This document shows positions 55,018-64,000 of a DNA stretch of 64,000 bases, piece after piece (position 1 is the stretch's first letter; every line of letters starts with the position of its first letter). Location of the stretch: positions 75,399,741 to 75,463,740 of the forward strand of contig CM041465.1 of the NCBI GenBank assembly GCA_023213395.1, given 5' to 3'. The position numbers and the translations under genes are program-made. The notes under the pieces are model-generated. The model was not told the DNA's origin. It saw only the letters and a list, made by a program, of their open reading frames with translations, and did not search any database. The stretch is from Cycas panzhihuaensis (taxonomy: Eukaryota; Cycadophyta).

Positions 55018-57530
55018 ATGGCTAAGCCAGACCCAGTAAGTGGATCACCTCCCTACCCTTTCCATTTTGTCATTTACATTTAATGGTTTTTTGAGTTAGT
55101 TTTTGGCCTCTTAAGGGAAATTTGGGATCCTCTAGAGCCCAATTGGCACCTAGAGAGGGGGAGGACCAGGGCATTAGGTAGCCCTAGTCCCAGTGGGCCT
55201 AACCTTGGCCCACTTAGGCAAAATTTTAGGATTTTTTGGGCATCCCCCCCCCCCCCCCCCTTTTATGGAGGGTTGTAGTGGCCACACGATAAATATCACG
55301 ATGCCACAGAGTTTGTCACGGGGCCACAAAAGGGACCTAAAAATCTCAGTGGGGCTTATGTCAAACTCTATGGTACCGTAGAGTTTGATGCGGGATAGAG
55401 GTGTAAAGTTAGAAAAAAGAAGGAAAGAAGGTCTGAAAGGGTGACTAACTCATCCAAGCAGAATGAGAGGCATCCTAAGGGTAGTTAGACATAGCATGAG
55501 GGGCATCTGGATTGATTCTTAGGCAGTTTTACAAGCAATTATCACAGTGCACAACCGCAAGAACATTGGGGTCACCATGATGAGCTTCATCGAGATGATG
55601 TCGCAGGGTGACAAGCAGACGTTGGGATGTTGCAGGCTACTAAAGATCATTAGGATGCCGCAGCACACATCAGATCAGTGTCTCCTGGTAGACATAATCT
55701 CCTATTGAGACCACAAGTGACATGTCTTCCACCTTCCCCAAGCCTCGGATATTACTATCACGCTAGGAGACATCAAGAGGATCTTGGGAGTACGAGCAGG
55801 AGGAGCACTAGCATCAATGGGCACATTGCCTAGCATGGATGCTGCTCACATGAAGGCAACCACATACTTCATGGGCCAAGGCAGGTGGGACTGACGAGGA
55901 GTGTTAGTGTAGACCATGGTTATGTCACGAATTCCTTGAGTGAGGAAGCTTATCATGTTGGGCATTCTGTTTCAGATTTCTTGGAAATAGAGTTACAAGG
56001 ATATACTAGGCAGGTGGATGGACACTGTCAAGAGGTGTGAGGCTGCTGAGATGTTGGATTGAGCTGTCTTGATAGTAGCAAACATGGTCAGACATCTAAA
56101 CACTATTAAAGTGGCAGGGAGAGGAGGATTTTCATACTGCACACTACTACAGTGCTAGTTTTTTTATTATTTCGAGGTAGTAGCACCACTAGGAGGGCCT
56201 CATCCTATCTCGGTATGAGCACCCATGGTACATAGGTGCCAGACTTGATTTAGGGGGACCAAGGACTAGGTCCATGTCAGGCGATTAGTGGAGGTGACGT
56301 CGTTGGACCTCCTCACTCTGGCAGACTATATGATAGACCCATATAGAGGAGTACGTTAGGACAATGACGACAAGGCAAGAGGGTTAGGAGTTGGTCCTAG
56401 AGAGGGTAGAGATGATGGTAGAGGTGATGGGGTAGGCCAATCAAGAGTTGTGAGTAGAGAGGCAGGTCCCTCAGGAGCTGCCGGAGGAGAGGCAGATCTA
56501 TCCTAAGCTGCAGGAGGAGAGGCAAGGCCATTTGGAGCTACAAGAGGAGCTAGGCCACCATCACAGAGGGAGAGAGAAGGCAGGGCTCCAACGCTAATGG
56601 CAGTGATGGTGGCGATAGCAGAGGTAGCCATAGCTACAGCGGATATGCGAGAGAACATGGGAGAGGTCCCAGCAAGTCAGGAGGTAGGAGAAGTGGTACC
56701 AGAGGCTGAGGAGGGCGGTCTAGCAACTGAGGGAGGTCTCATGGAGGAGGTGGTCATCCGAGTCGAGGAGTCGGTTGTCCTAGGAGATGAGACACTACCC
56801 TTTCCTAACATCTTTCGACCACTAGGTGCTTAGATAGTTTGCTTTAATTTAATTTTAAGGTTTTAATATATAGATATACAAACTGACACGTGGTGTGTAA
56901 TTTTATAGGATTAACAGAGATGGCGAGGTTGGTGGAGGTGGAAGTCTAAGAGATATTCCCCTAGATCTATATAGAGGGATAACCTCCCATCTAGGCTAGA
57001 GAGGAGCCTTGATCGGCAGAGGCACACACAATGGCATTTTCCCCATTGATCAGAGCTAGGAATATGTAGGCAGCAAAGTCCTAAGCACACCAAGCGAGGG
57101 TTGGACAGCTCTAGGGGGAGTTGGATGGGATCCACATGGAGAGGGACCAAGCAGTCGTAGAAAGAGACATCTTACAAGGTCGGGTCTAGGCACTAGAGGC
57201 TCAAGGAGGAGGAGGAGTAGGTGGTGATGCAGAGAGTCACATCAGGATAGCCATGCTAGAGGAGAGGCTCTAAGGAGTGGAGGGGGTGAGGTGTTGTATC
57301 CAGACACAATATGATCAACTGGTGGAACAGATGGCTGCGAGGTCATCACGGAGTAGAACTCAGACTCACACGACAGTGACGACCCCAAGGAGGCCTCGAG
57401 GGGAGCAAGGCAAGGAGCTCACAATGGCAACAGAGGAGCAGGTGGTCCCTTAGGGAGGGGTCACGCCAGCCAGGAGATGATACCCCCTGAGAGCAGGGAC
57501 GTCAACGAGGAAGATGCATGATTAGTTTTA
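55018..57530 (+). pseudogene. Antisense ORF of Gypsy-D with plant mobile domain, decayed
   Basis: Proposed exon 1 at 55018-55035 (MAKPDP, matching VRPDP in Gypsy-1) with donor GTAAGT at 55036. Exon 2 begins near 55535 (AIITVHNRKNIGV against AILAIDNRENVGM), but the acceptor base pair is AA where Gypsy-1 has AG. Exon 2 shows LLVDIIS, HVFHLPQASDITITLGDIKRILGVRAGGA, MDAAHMKATTYFMGQG, and GRGGFSYCTLLQC, again the mobile-domain pattern. The 56597-56833 frame is Val/Ala/Glu-rich linker. A second intron-like stretch follows (about 56780-56910), then IYIEG-PPI, SPLIRAR and YDQLVEQMAARSSRSRTQTHT, matching exon 3 of Gypsy-1. Many stops; not functional. Confidence 0.65.
55244..55260. repeat. Poly-C run in intron 1 of the Gypsy-D antisense ORF
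   Basis: 17 consecutive C followed by TTTT; Gypsy-1 has no run here. Length could be affected by sequencing error. Confidence 0.9.
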
Positions 57531-58162
57531 ATTGGGAAAGCACTAAACCTCCAAGGAGTCACCATATGTTAACACATGATTGTACTCCTCCCTGCAAGGA
57601 TTCTTGCTTCCCTAGGATGGTGTACTATATTGTTTTGTATGACATGATTCATTGTATATATAGATAAGGGCCTATTGGCACCCTATTTGATCCATGATTA
57701 TGGTATTATGATGATTTGGTGATATTGCATTTGTTGTTTATTTGCTTATATGTTTATGTGTATGTAGACATGGCTGCACAGGTGCACTGGGGGCTATACA
57801 TCATGATGATTTTAGTTGATTATTATATGGTTTTTCATCATTAGATCACTTGGGTAGCACCCACGCATCTTTTCATACAGGACCACACTCGTAGTGGGCA
57901 TACACGACCACCATCAGTGTAAGTGATAGATACGTATGAGGCTAAGAGATAGAGAGCCATGCATGTTCGTTGAAGGAGCATAGCAAATATGCAAAGGAAG
58001 CGATGAAGAAGAGAGTGTACAGGAACTCAAGCACATGGTCCTAGTTGGGGTGCATTTCTGAGCTCAGGACTGATGGAAACCCACACATCCAACCAGGAAG
58101 AAAAGTTTCCCGCGAGAGGGAAATAAAAGATGCCATAGGATGAACTGTAAAGATAGGAAAGG

Positions 58163-58650
58163 TGTTGGATATTGTGACAACAATTATGGGGCTAAAATTT
58201 TGGTATATTTTAGCGATTCCCTCCCATAATATTTCTTGGCGGGTTCCAAGAGGGGCGAGAGCCCTCCTTGGCTGAATAGTGCGAGGGGCATGGAACGCCC
58301 CCTACTAGGAGGGGGTTCAGGGGCGATAGCCCTTGACCCAAAAAATTAGCCATATAAATCATATTAAAATATAAAGAGAATCAGGGTCATTCTATACAAA
58401 TACCCTAGATTCTACAATTGAGATTCATGCCCTTGATATCCCTCTCATGTAGCCTATTTTAGGGCTTTTTCTTATTATGTTGTATGTAATGTAATGTACT
58501 GTGATGAGGGCGGCAGTTGGTTGTTGTTCCTGAGAGCACTTTGTAACTAAGATGTATTGTTTCTCCATTCTATAATAATAAAGATCGATACCTTTCTTGT
58601 ATGGATGTTTCCCTAGCACACTGCTATGGTTTTACCACGTTATATCAAGT
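58163..58650 (+). mobile_element. Copia-type LTR fragment or solo LTR inserted in Gypsy-D
   Basis: Gypsy-1 has no counterpart of this stretch: similarity to Gypsy-D stops at about 58160 and resumes at about 58750. The insert begins TGTTGGATATTGTGACAAC, has a GGGGGTTCAGGGGCGATAGC block, AATAATAAAG near 58573, and ends around TTTTACCACGTTATATCAAG, the look of a plant copia LTR followed by a primer-binding site. Neither orientation nor exact end is certain, and no target duplication was found. Confidence 0.5.
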
Positions 58651-58935
58651 GCATATGTGATGTTTGGCTTTTATTTTCATATTATTGTATAATCTATAAT
58701 TTTAGAACTTGCATATAATTTTAAGTTTCAATTTTTGTAACTAGTTTCAAGAATGCAATAGATCTTGGTGGCGGTTAAAGGGTTGGGACCTTGTATTCTC
58801 AACAAAAGCCACCCTAAGCTGCCATTCTGCCTGTGGTTAGGGGGAATTGAAGCGCGCTTAGAGTGATAGTTTAGACTTGTTTCAGAGTGAGAAGAGAGGA
58901 AGCGGTGTGCCAAATCTACTCAGGAGCAGGGATAG

Positions 58936-59870
58936 TCACACGTAGAATTTCTTAAGAAACTTACTGTTGATAGCTTTTTCAAACTCGAGACCCTCCAAAG
59001 TTGCAATCATGTAGGCGTCGTTATCAAGGTTTTCGAGAATGACAAAGGGACCAACCCATTTAGGTCCAAATTTGGATAAGCAATCATGGATATATTCCAA
59101 CTTGAGGACATGGTCTCTGAAATGCAAGGGATGGGGGACGAAGACATTTGTCATACATCCTTTCCACCCTAGCTTTAGAGGTGAGATTCGTTTGGTACAC
59201 AGTCAAGTGCTTCTCGTCGAAGACTTTGAGATCTAGGAGGCAGGCTTGACGATAGGACTCCTCATCGACAAGACCCCGAAGGAAAACTTGCAAGGATGGG
59301 ATTTTAACTTCTAACAAGAGGACTGCCTCGGCCATATAAGGGAGAATGGGGTCATCCACAGAAATGTGGTGGATGTGTGGTACGCTCGTAGGGCAGAAGG
59401 AAGTTGAAGATTCCAATCCTTTTGAGATTTGGTGACAGTTTTCTTCAGGATGTTTATGAGGATTTTGTTAAAAGATTCTATTTAGCCATTGGCCTGGGGG
59501 TAATAGGGAGAGAAACTTTTGTGAGATATTTTAAATTTTTTGCAAAGTTCATCCATCTCCTTATTACAAAAGGGGGTTCTATTATCTGTGATCAAGACGT
59601 TGGGAACCCCAAATTGACAAATGATATGCTGGTAAATGAAGGTAGCTATCGTCTTACCAGGAGTAAAGGATAGGAGGACTACTTTGACCCATTTAGTAAA
59701 GTATGATGTCGCAGTCAAGATGAACTTGTGCTGTGACAAAGAAGGCGGGGCTATGGCCCCAATGAGGTATAATCCCCATTGGGAGAAAGGCCATGGGGAG
59801 ATGACGAGGTGCAAGGCCTCGAAAGGTAAATAGGTGACGTTGGTGTGCTCTTGACACCGACGACATCATA
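58936..59870 (-). pseudogene. Integrase of Gypsy-D
   Basis: Open frame 59814-59482: QWGLYLIGAIAPP (first Asp changed to Tyr), TATSYFTKW, VPNVLITDNRTPFCNK with the second Asp, YYPQANG then a stop and IESFNK with the Glu. C-terminal pieces at 59416-59084 (EVKIPSLQVFLRGLVDEESYRQA) and 59154-58936 (FGPKWVGPFVILENLDNDAYMI, ending AINSKFLKKFYV). It aligns along its length with Gypsy-1 integrase. Loss of the first Asp plus stops make it dead. Confidence 0.9.
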
Positions 59871-61560
59871 GGGCATAGGCATGGGCATCCTTAAAGAGGG
59901 ATGGTCAATAATAGCCCATGTGAAGGATCCTTTGGGCCATGGATTAGCCCCCAAAATGACCCCCACAAATACTTTTATGGCATTCACAGAGTATTTGGCC
60001 TGCCTCGTCAAGATTAATATAGCGGAGAAGGATTCCATCGAAAGACATGTTGTACAATACCTCTTCCATAAGTAAGTAATGCCGGGTTGTAGCCCAAATA
60101 TACAACCTAACCTTATTGATAACATCGGGATGATACTGTTGCTCGGTGAGGTATTACACAATATCCCCATACCACTCATTGTCAGTCAATGGATGGAGAG
60201 ACAAGTCTTGAATAGAAAAAATGGGCTCGTCAAGCAAGGAATCATCAATAGGAGTGTCAGAGGAGTTTAGGATGGGGGTGTCGACTAGTTGTTCAGCAAC
60301 CACCATCCCCTTCTTCGATTTCCTATTAACAATTTAGAGATCAAATTCTTGAAGGAGGACAGACCACTTGCCAGTCCTACCTGTCAAGTTAGATCAGGTT
60401 AGCAAATACCTTAAGGGATCAGATTGGACAATCACTTGAGTCATATTTCTAAGCAAGTAGTGCATGAACTTCTTGGTAGTGTGCATCAAGGAGAGGCATT
60501 CCTTCTCAGTAATAGAGTAATTAAGCTCAGCAGCAACTAGGGTACGACTAATGAAATAAATAGCTTTCTCAGTTCCTGGGTCATCTTCTTAAGTGAGCAT
60601 GGCACCTAAGGATTCACTGGTAGCCAACACATAAAGGATGAAAGGCCTATTGAAGAGAGGGGGCACCAAGGTCAGAGTAGAAGCCAAGGCTCTCTTGAGC
60701 TCCTGGAAGGGCTTTCGGGCCTTTGGTGACCAAATAAATGGGCCCATTTCTTCAATGAGTTAGTGAGAGGTTTCACATTTATGGTGAAGTTCGCCAAGAA
60801 ATGCCTAAGAAAACCTAATCTAACTAAGAACGACTTGATTTGTCATTGGGTCTTGGGAGGCTGCATGTCAAGGATGGCCTTGACTTTGTCAAGATCAATT
60901 TAGATTCCTTATTTTGAAACAAGAAAACCAAGGAGTTTTCCAACCATCATGGCAAACACATATTTAAGAGGGTTTAGGCTTACATGGTATTTACGACATC
61001 AGGTGAAGATGGCCTATAAATCGCTAGGATGGTGGGCCCTTACACGTGAATGGCCCATCATGTCATTTATAAAAACCTCAAGGGTTTTGTCGATAAGGTT
61101 ATGAAAGACAAATTACATCACCCTTTGATAAGTGGCACCTACATGTTTTAGCCCAAAGGGCTTCGCATTGTAAGCAAAGGTGCCCTAAGGAGTGGTGAAA
61201 GCCATTTTATGATGGTCTTCGGGGGAGATCTAGATTTGGTTGTATCCAGAGAAGCCGTCCATGAGGGACATAACTTCAAATCCAGTTGTTCTATCAATAA
61301 TTTAATCAATGAAGGGGAGAGGAAAGTTATCTTTTGGATATGCGTTGTTAATGTCACGAAAGTCAACTCATATCCAAATCATCACGTTCTTTTGAGCAAC
61401 AGGGACGATGTTTGAGACCCACTTGGAGTAATCGATGGAGGTGATTAACCCCGCGTCTAGGAGTTTCTCAACTTCCATCTTCATGGCAGCTGAAAGTTTT
61501 GGGTGAAGAGGGTGTTATTTTTGTCGCACAAGGTGAGCACCCAGAATAGTAGTGAGGTTG
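59871..61560 (-). pseudogene. Reverse transcriptase and RNase H of Gypsy-D
   Basis: Matches Gypsy-1 across 17274-15843. Visible on the minus strand: VEKLLDAGLITSIDYSKWVSN-like sequence (about 61470-61410), TFVTLTTHIQKITFLSPSLIKLL in a shifted frame (61366-61148), AFTTP, PFGLKHVGATYQ (about 61160-61120), and LKYVFAMMVGKLLGFLVSK (about 60980-60900). RNase H and the linker to integrase follow to about 59870 with stops. The catalytic YxDD region near 61050 reads FINDMMG, so the first Asp is Asn. Confidence 0.8.
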
Positions 61561-61628
61561 TGGGTGACGATAGAGGGATCTATTCCCTTCATGTCAGAGT
61601 AGTCCCACAGGAAAACATCATAGAATTT

Positions 61629-63290
61629 CTAGAAAATAAGGGTGTATTCCTTCATTTCGTCAAGGAAACATTCCACTCCCATCTTAATGACTTTATCAGG
61701 AGCAAGGACGATGTCCTTAGTTTCCCCCATACACATGGCATTCCCTTCCTCAAAGTAAAGGGGGGCTCGGTCAATAGGAGGAGGCGAAGAAGAAGAATAT
61801 GGGTTTGGGTCGGCTAAGGGTGACCTGATGGCTAAGATCTTCTGGTGACCAAGTTTATGGTGACCAAGAAGGATACTAGGTGTGGAGCCTGTTAAGTGCT
61901 CTAGCAAGGCCTTGTCATCCTCGAAGCAATCTATCCCATGGATAATCATGCATTGAGAAGACGAGGGGTGAGGAGTAGTAAGAGTGGCAGGACCATAGCG
62001 GTCAACCCACCACTCAATGTAGTCAAGGGAATCTTCAGAAGAGTCAGAAGGCGACCTCTTATGATAGGTGACAAGAGGTTCCCTCACCTCATCACTCACA
62101 GGAGGAGATAAAGTGGAAGATAAGGTGATATGGGAGGTCGCACGAGAGACAAGAGTAATAACATGTGACCTAAGAGGAGGATTAGGCTCCTCGATGGAAG
62201 AGGTTTCACATAAGGACCTAAAATGAAGAGAGCACCTCCTACTCATGTTTAGGAGGGATATGGGATGAGGGAGGTCCTCATCCTCACCGTTAGACTCGTC
62301 ATTGCTAAGCACGATGAGGTACCTATAACTCCTTACACCAATATAGGCGAAACGTATAAGGCTCAAGGAAGAAGGGGAAGGGCCTTCTTCTGAACAAGGC
62401 GAACCAAGAATGCCGATAGAACAAGCAGAAGCATGGGAAGATGGGCCCTTATTGACCTTTGCCTAATCACAAACTACCTGATAGAATTGACGGGGTTGTT
62501 TGGTGGGAGGAGGCTCCTGAGGGACAACCCTCATTCGCCCTTCATGGATGAATTTAAGTTGTCCCCAACAGGACAAGTATACGGGTCCCATTTGGTCAAT
62601 CCATGGGCATCCCAACAAGAGGTTATAGTCCACGTCTACATCGAGGACTACGATGTCAATGATGACAATTTTGTCCTTGAGAGTGAGGGGAATAGAAATT
62701 GATCCCAAGAGTGTCTTTTCATTACCATCGTAGCCTTGACAATGCCATGGGACTAGTTCGATGGCCAATATGCCAAGGTCTTACATGATACGCAAGGGCA
62801 TAGCATTGACGGAAGAACCATTGTTTACAATGGTTCTTCGAAGGGTGCATTTAAGTGTGTCTATGGTTATGGTGAAGAGGTAGTGTCATTGGCATACCCT
62901 TTCACCAGCTGGAGGGAGATCTTTAGGATCAAATGAGATGACGAGCTCACAACTTGGGGTAACACCTAAGGCATGAACAGATACATCAACTAAACATAAA
63001 GTCTCTAAGAGAAAAGCACGTTGTTCAGGATAGCTTCTGATGATGTCCATCATGGACATCCCCATAGCCACGGTGTGAAGCTCATCAACAATGGAGAAGG
63101 GATTCCCCTTCACGATAGGTTGGGGAAGTGCCCTTCGAAAATCGCAATGACCAGGGCATACGGGAATGGCCTTGGAAAGTAGAGGGATCTCTGGAGGGGG
63201 GTCGAGATGAGGAGCAGAAGAAGAAACATCTGTTGCTTCTTTAGTTTCTTGGGATCGGTTCAAGGCATATAAGGGTGTGGTCTCAAGCAT
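61629..63290 (-). pseudogene. Protease and linker before RT, Gypsy-D
   Basis: One frame with few stops: 63290-62886 (FSIVDELHTVAMGMSMMDIIRSYPEQRAFLLETL, then ELVISFDPKDLPPAGERV), a protease active-site part around 62830-62790 reading TIVNNGSSVNAM (the active-site Asp changed to Asn), 62768-62463 (DVDVDYNLLLGCPWIDQM) and 62366-61629 (Ser/Pro/Glu-rich linker ending DIVLAPDKVIKMGVECFLDEMKEYTLIF). It mirrors Gypsy-1. The linker is the longest uninterrupted frame of this copy (245 codons). Confidence 0.85.
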
Positions 63291-64000
63291 TTGAATGACT
63301 CTCTTTCATTTCTTTTAGGATCAAGAGGGGGAAGGTGTTTGGTGGTAATTGGGGGAACTGAAAGAAGAGGAGGAGTTCCTCACACCCTTCCCTTTAGCTT
63401 GCACAAGGTGAGGGTTGGGAGATCTTCCTCTATTTCGGTTGCCTCTTTGTTGGGTGTTGCGATCATATTCCCCGTATTTAGAGAAAGGATCTTTGTAGAC
63501 GGGTTGGTCTAGATTGGGTCTAGACACCCATTTAGGTGAAGAGTCACGTTGTAAGGCGACCTTAGGGTGATGGGCCCTACATTGCGAGTCTTCGTGAAAG
63601 TATTCCCAATGAACAGAACACCACTTCTTCTCTAAGGAAGAATCCATCTTCCTTGCTTGAGAAGGTTAGGTATTACTCCCCTTGGGAGGTGTAGCCTGAG
63701 AAGCTTGATAAACAGGTTTGTGGGAAGTGGGCGACGAAGAGACTTGGAGTTTAAGCTCCTTCATCGTACGTTCAAAAGAATGTATAGCAAAGGTTAAGCG
63801 GTCTAAGGTCTTCTATGTCGAATGAGATGAAGACCTAGGAGGTTGTTGGATTTTGGTATCACGAGGTGGAGGAGGTACCTCACATCATTGTGAGGACCTA
63901 AGAGGCTTCTCGAGACCCGCTTAGATCTCAATGGTCTCAAGAGTTAAGCACTTGGCTACGACAGAGTTGCATGTTATCGTCTCCATCTTGAGGACTTCAA
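63291..64000 (-). pseudogene. C-terminal part of Gag, Gypsy-D, continues beyond the window
   Basis: The frame at 63647-63321 has the zinc-type motif WCSVHWEYFHEDSQC (C-x2-H-x4-H-x4-C, complete) followed by a basic Arg/Ser-rich tail (RGNRNRGRSPNP). Upstream to the window edge, SFERTMKELKLQ and VAKCLTLETIEI match Gypsy-1 Gag just after the capsid core. The capsid core itself is outside the window. Confidence 0.85.

Larger units (their letters stand above)
50046..64000 (-). mobile_element. Gypsy-D: Tat-type relative of Gypsy-1, runs off the right edge
   Basis: Sense strand minus. From the right edge leftward: end of gag, protease, linker, RT-RNase H, integrase (58936 end), antisense PMD ORF (55018-57530, plus strand), archaeal-type RNase H (54283-53890), then the 3' LTR down to about 50046. 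Every part corresponds to Gypsy-1 in the same order, at clearly lower identity and with more stops. The 5' LTR and gag start lie beyond 64000. It adjoins Gypsy-E inside the antisense ORF of that element, so it probably inserted there. Confidence 0.88.

Noticed and set aside
1-64000. CRISPR arrays, tRNA or rRNA genes, organellar transfer, endogenous pararetrovirus
   Set aside because: No regular spaced repeats, no cloverleaf-like or rRNA-like sequence noticed. All RT-containing blocks have LTRs or integrase, so they are LTR retrotransposons and not pararetroviral.

Overview
This window is plant nuclear DNA made almost entirely of nested LTR retrotransposons. I found no host gene, no tRNA or rRNA gene, and no organellar or bacterial sequence. 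The evidence for a land plant (most likely a seed plant with a large repeat-rich genome) is: Ty1/copia elements whose primer-binding sites resemble the plant initiator-tRNA-Met type; Ty3/gypsy elements of the Tat type that carry a second, archaeal-type RNase H after integrase; and an antisense ORF with a plant mobile domain (PMD). I cannot name the species.

Layout. 1-692: minus-strand Gag remnant cut by the window edge. 2320-35940: Gypsy-C, an old plus-strand Ty3/gypsy element with about 2.1 kb LTRs and no gag. It is split by Copia-A (5273-31276, plus, 212 bp LTRs). Copia-A is itself split twice: by Gypsy-1 (7575-24053, minus, 16,479 bp, 2.56 kb LTRs, 5-bp target duplication GACTC) and by Copia-B (25774-30829, minus, 5,056 bp, 216 bp LTRs, target duplication GTGAT). 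35941-39316: AT-rich spacer with a tandem duplication and a near-perfect 27-bp-arm hairpin. 39317 to about 50045: Gypsy-E, an old plus-strand Tat-like element. About 50046-64000: Gypsy-D, a minus-strand relative of Gypsy-1 that appears to have inserted into Gypsy-E and runs off the right edge. A short copia-type LTR lies inside Gypsy-D near 58163-58650.

How the parts relate. In Gypsy-1 the sense (minus) order is 5' LTR, PBS, gag, protease, RT-RNase H, integrase, antisense PMD ORF, archaeal-type RNase H, PPT, 3' LTR. Gypsy-D has the same order. The antisense ORF reads on the plus strand. In both copies it has an upstream TATA box and two apparent introns at matching places, so it looks like a separately promoted, spliced gene riding inside the retrotransposon. 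Gypsy-E carries a remnant of the same type of antisense ORF, but after the second RNase H. In Gypsy-C the second RNase H lies inside both LTRs.

Every element is broken by stops or frameshifts. Relative ages inferred from nesting, LTR divergence and decay: Gypsy-C and Gypsy-E oldest, then Copia-A and Gypsy-D, then Gypsy-1, and Copia-B youngest. Copia-B has almost identical LTRs but a heavily frameshifted interior, which is a puzzle in its own right.
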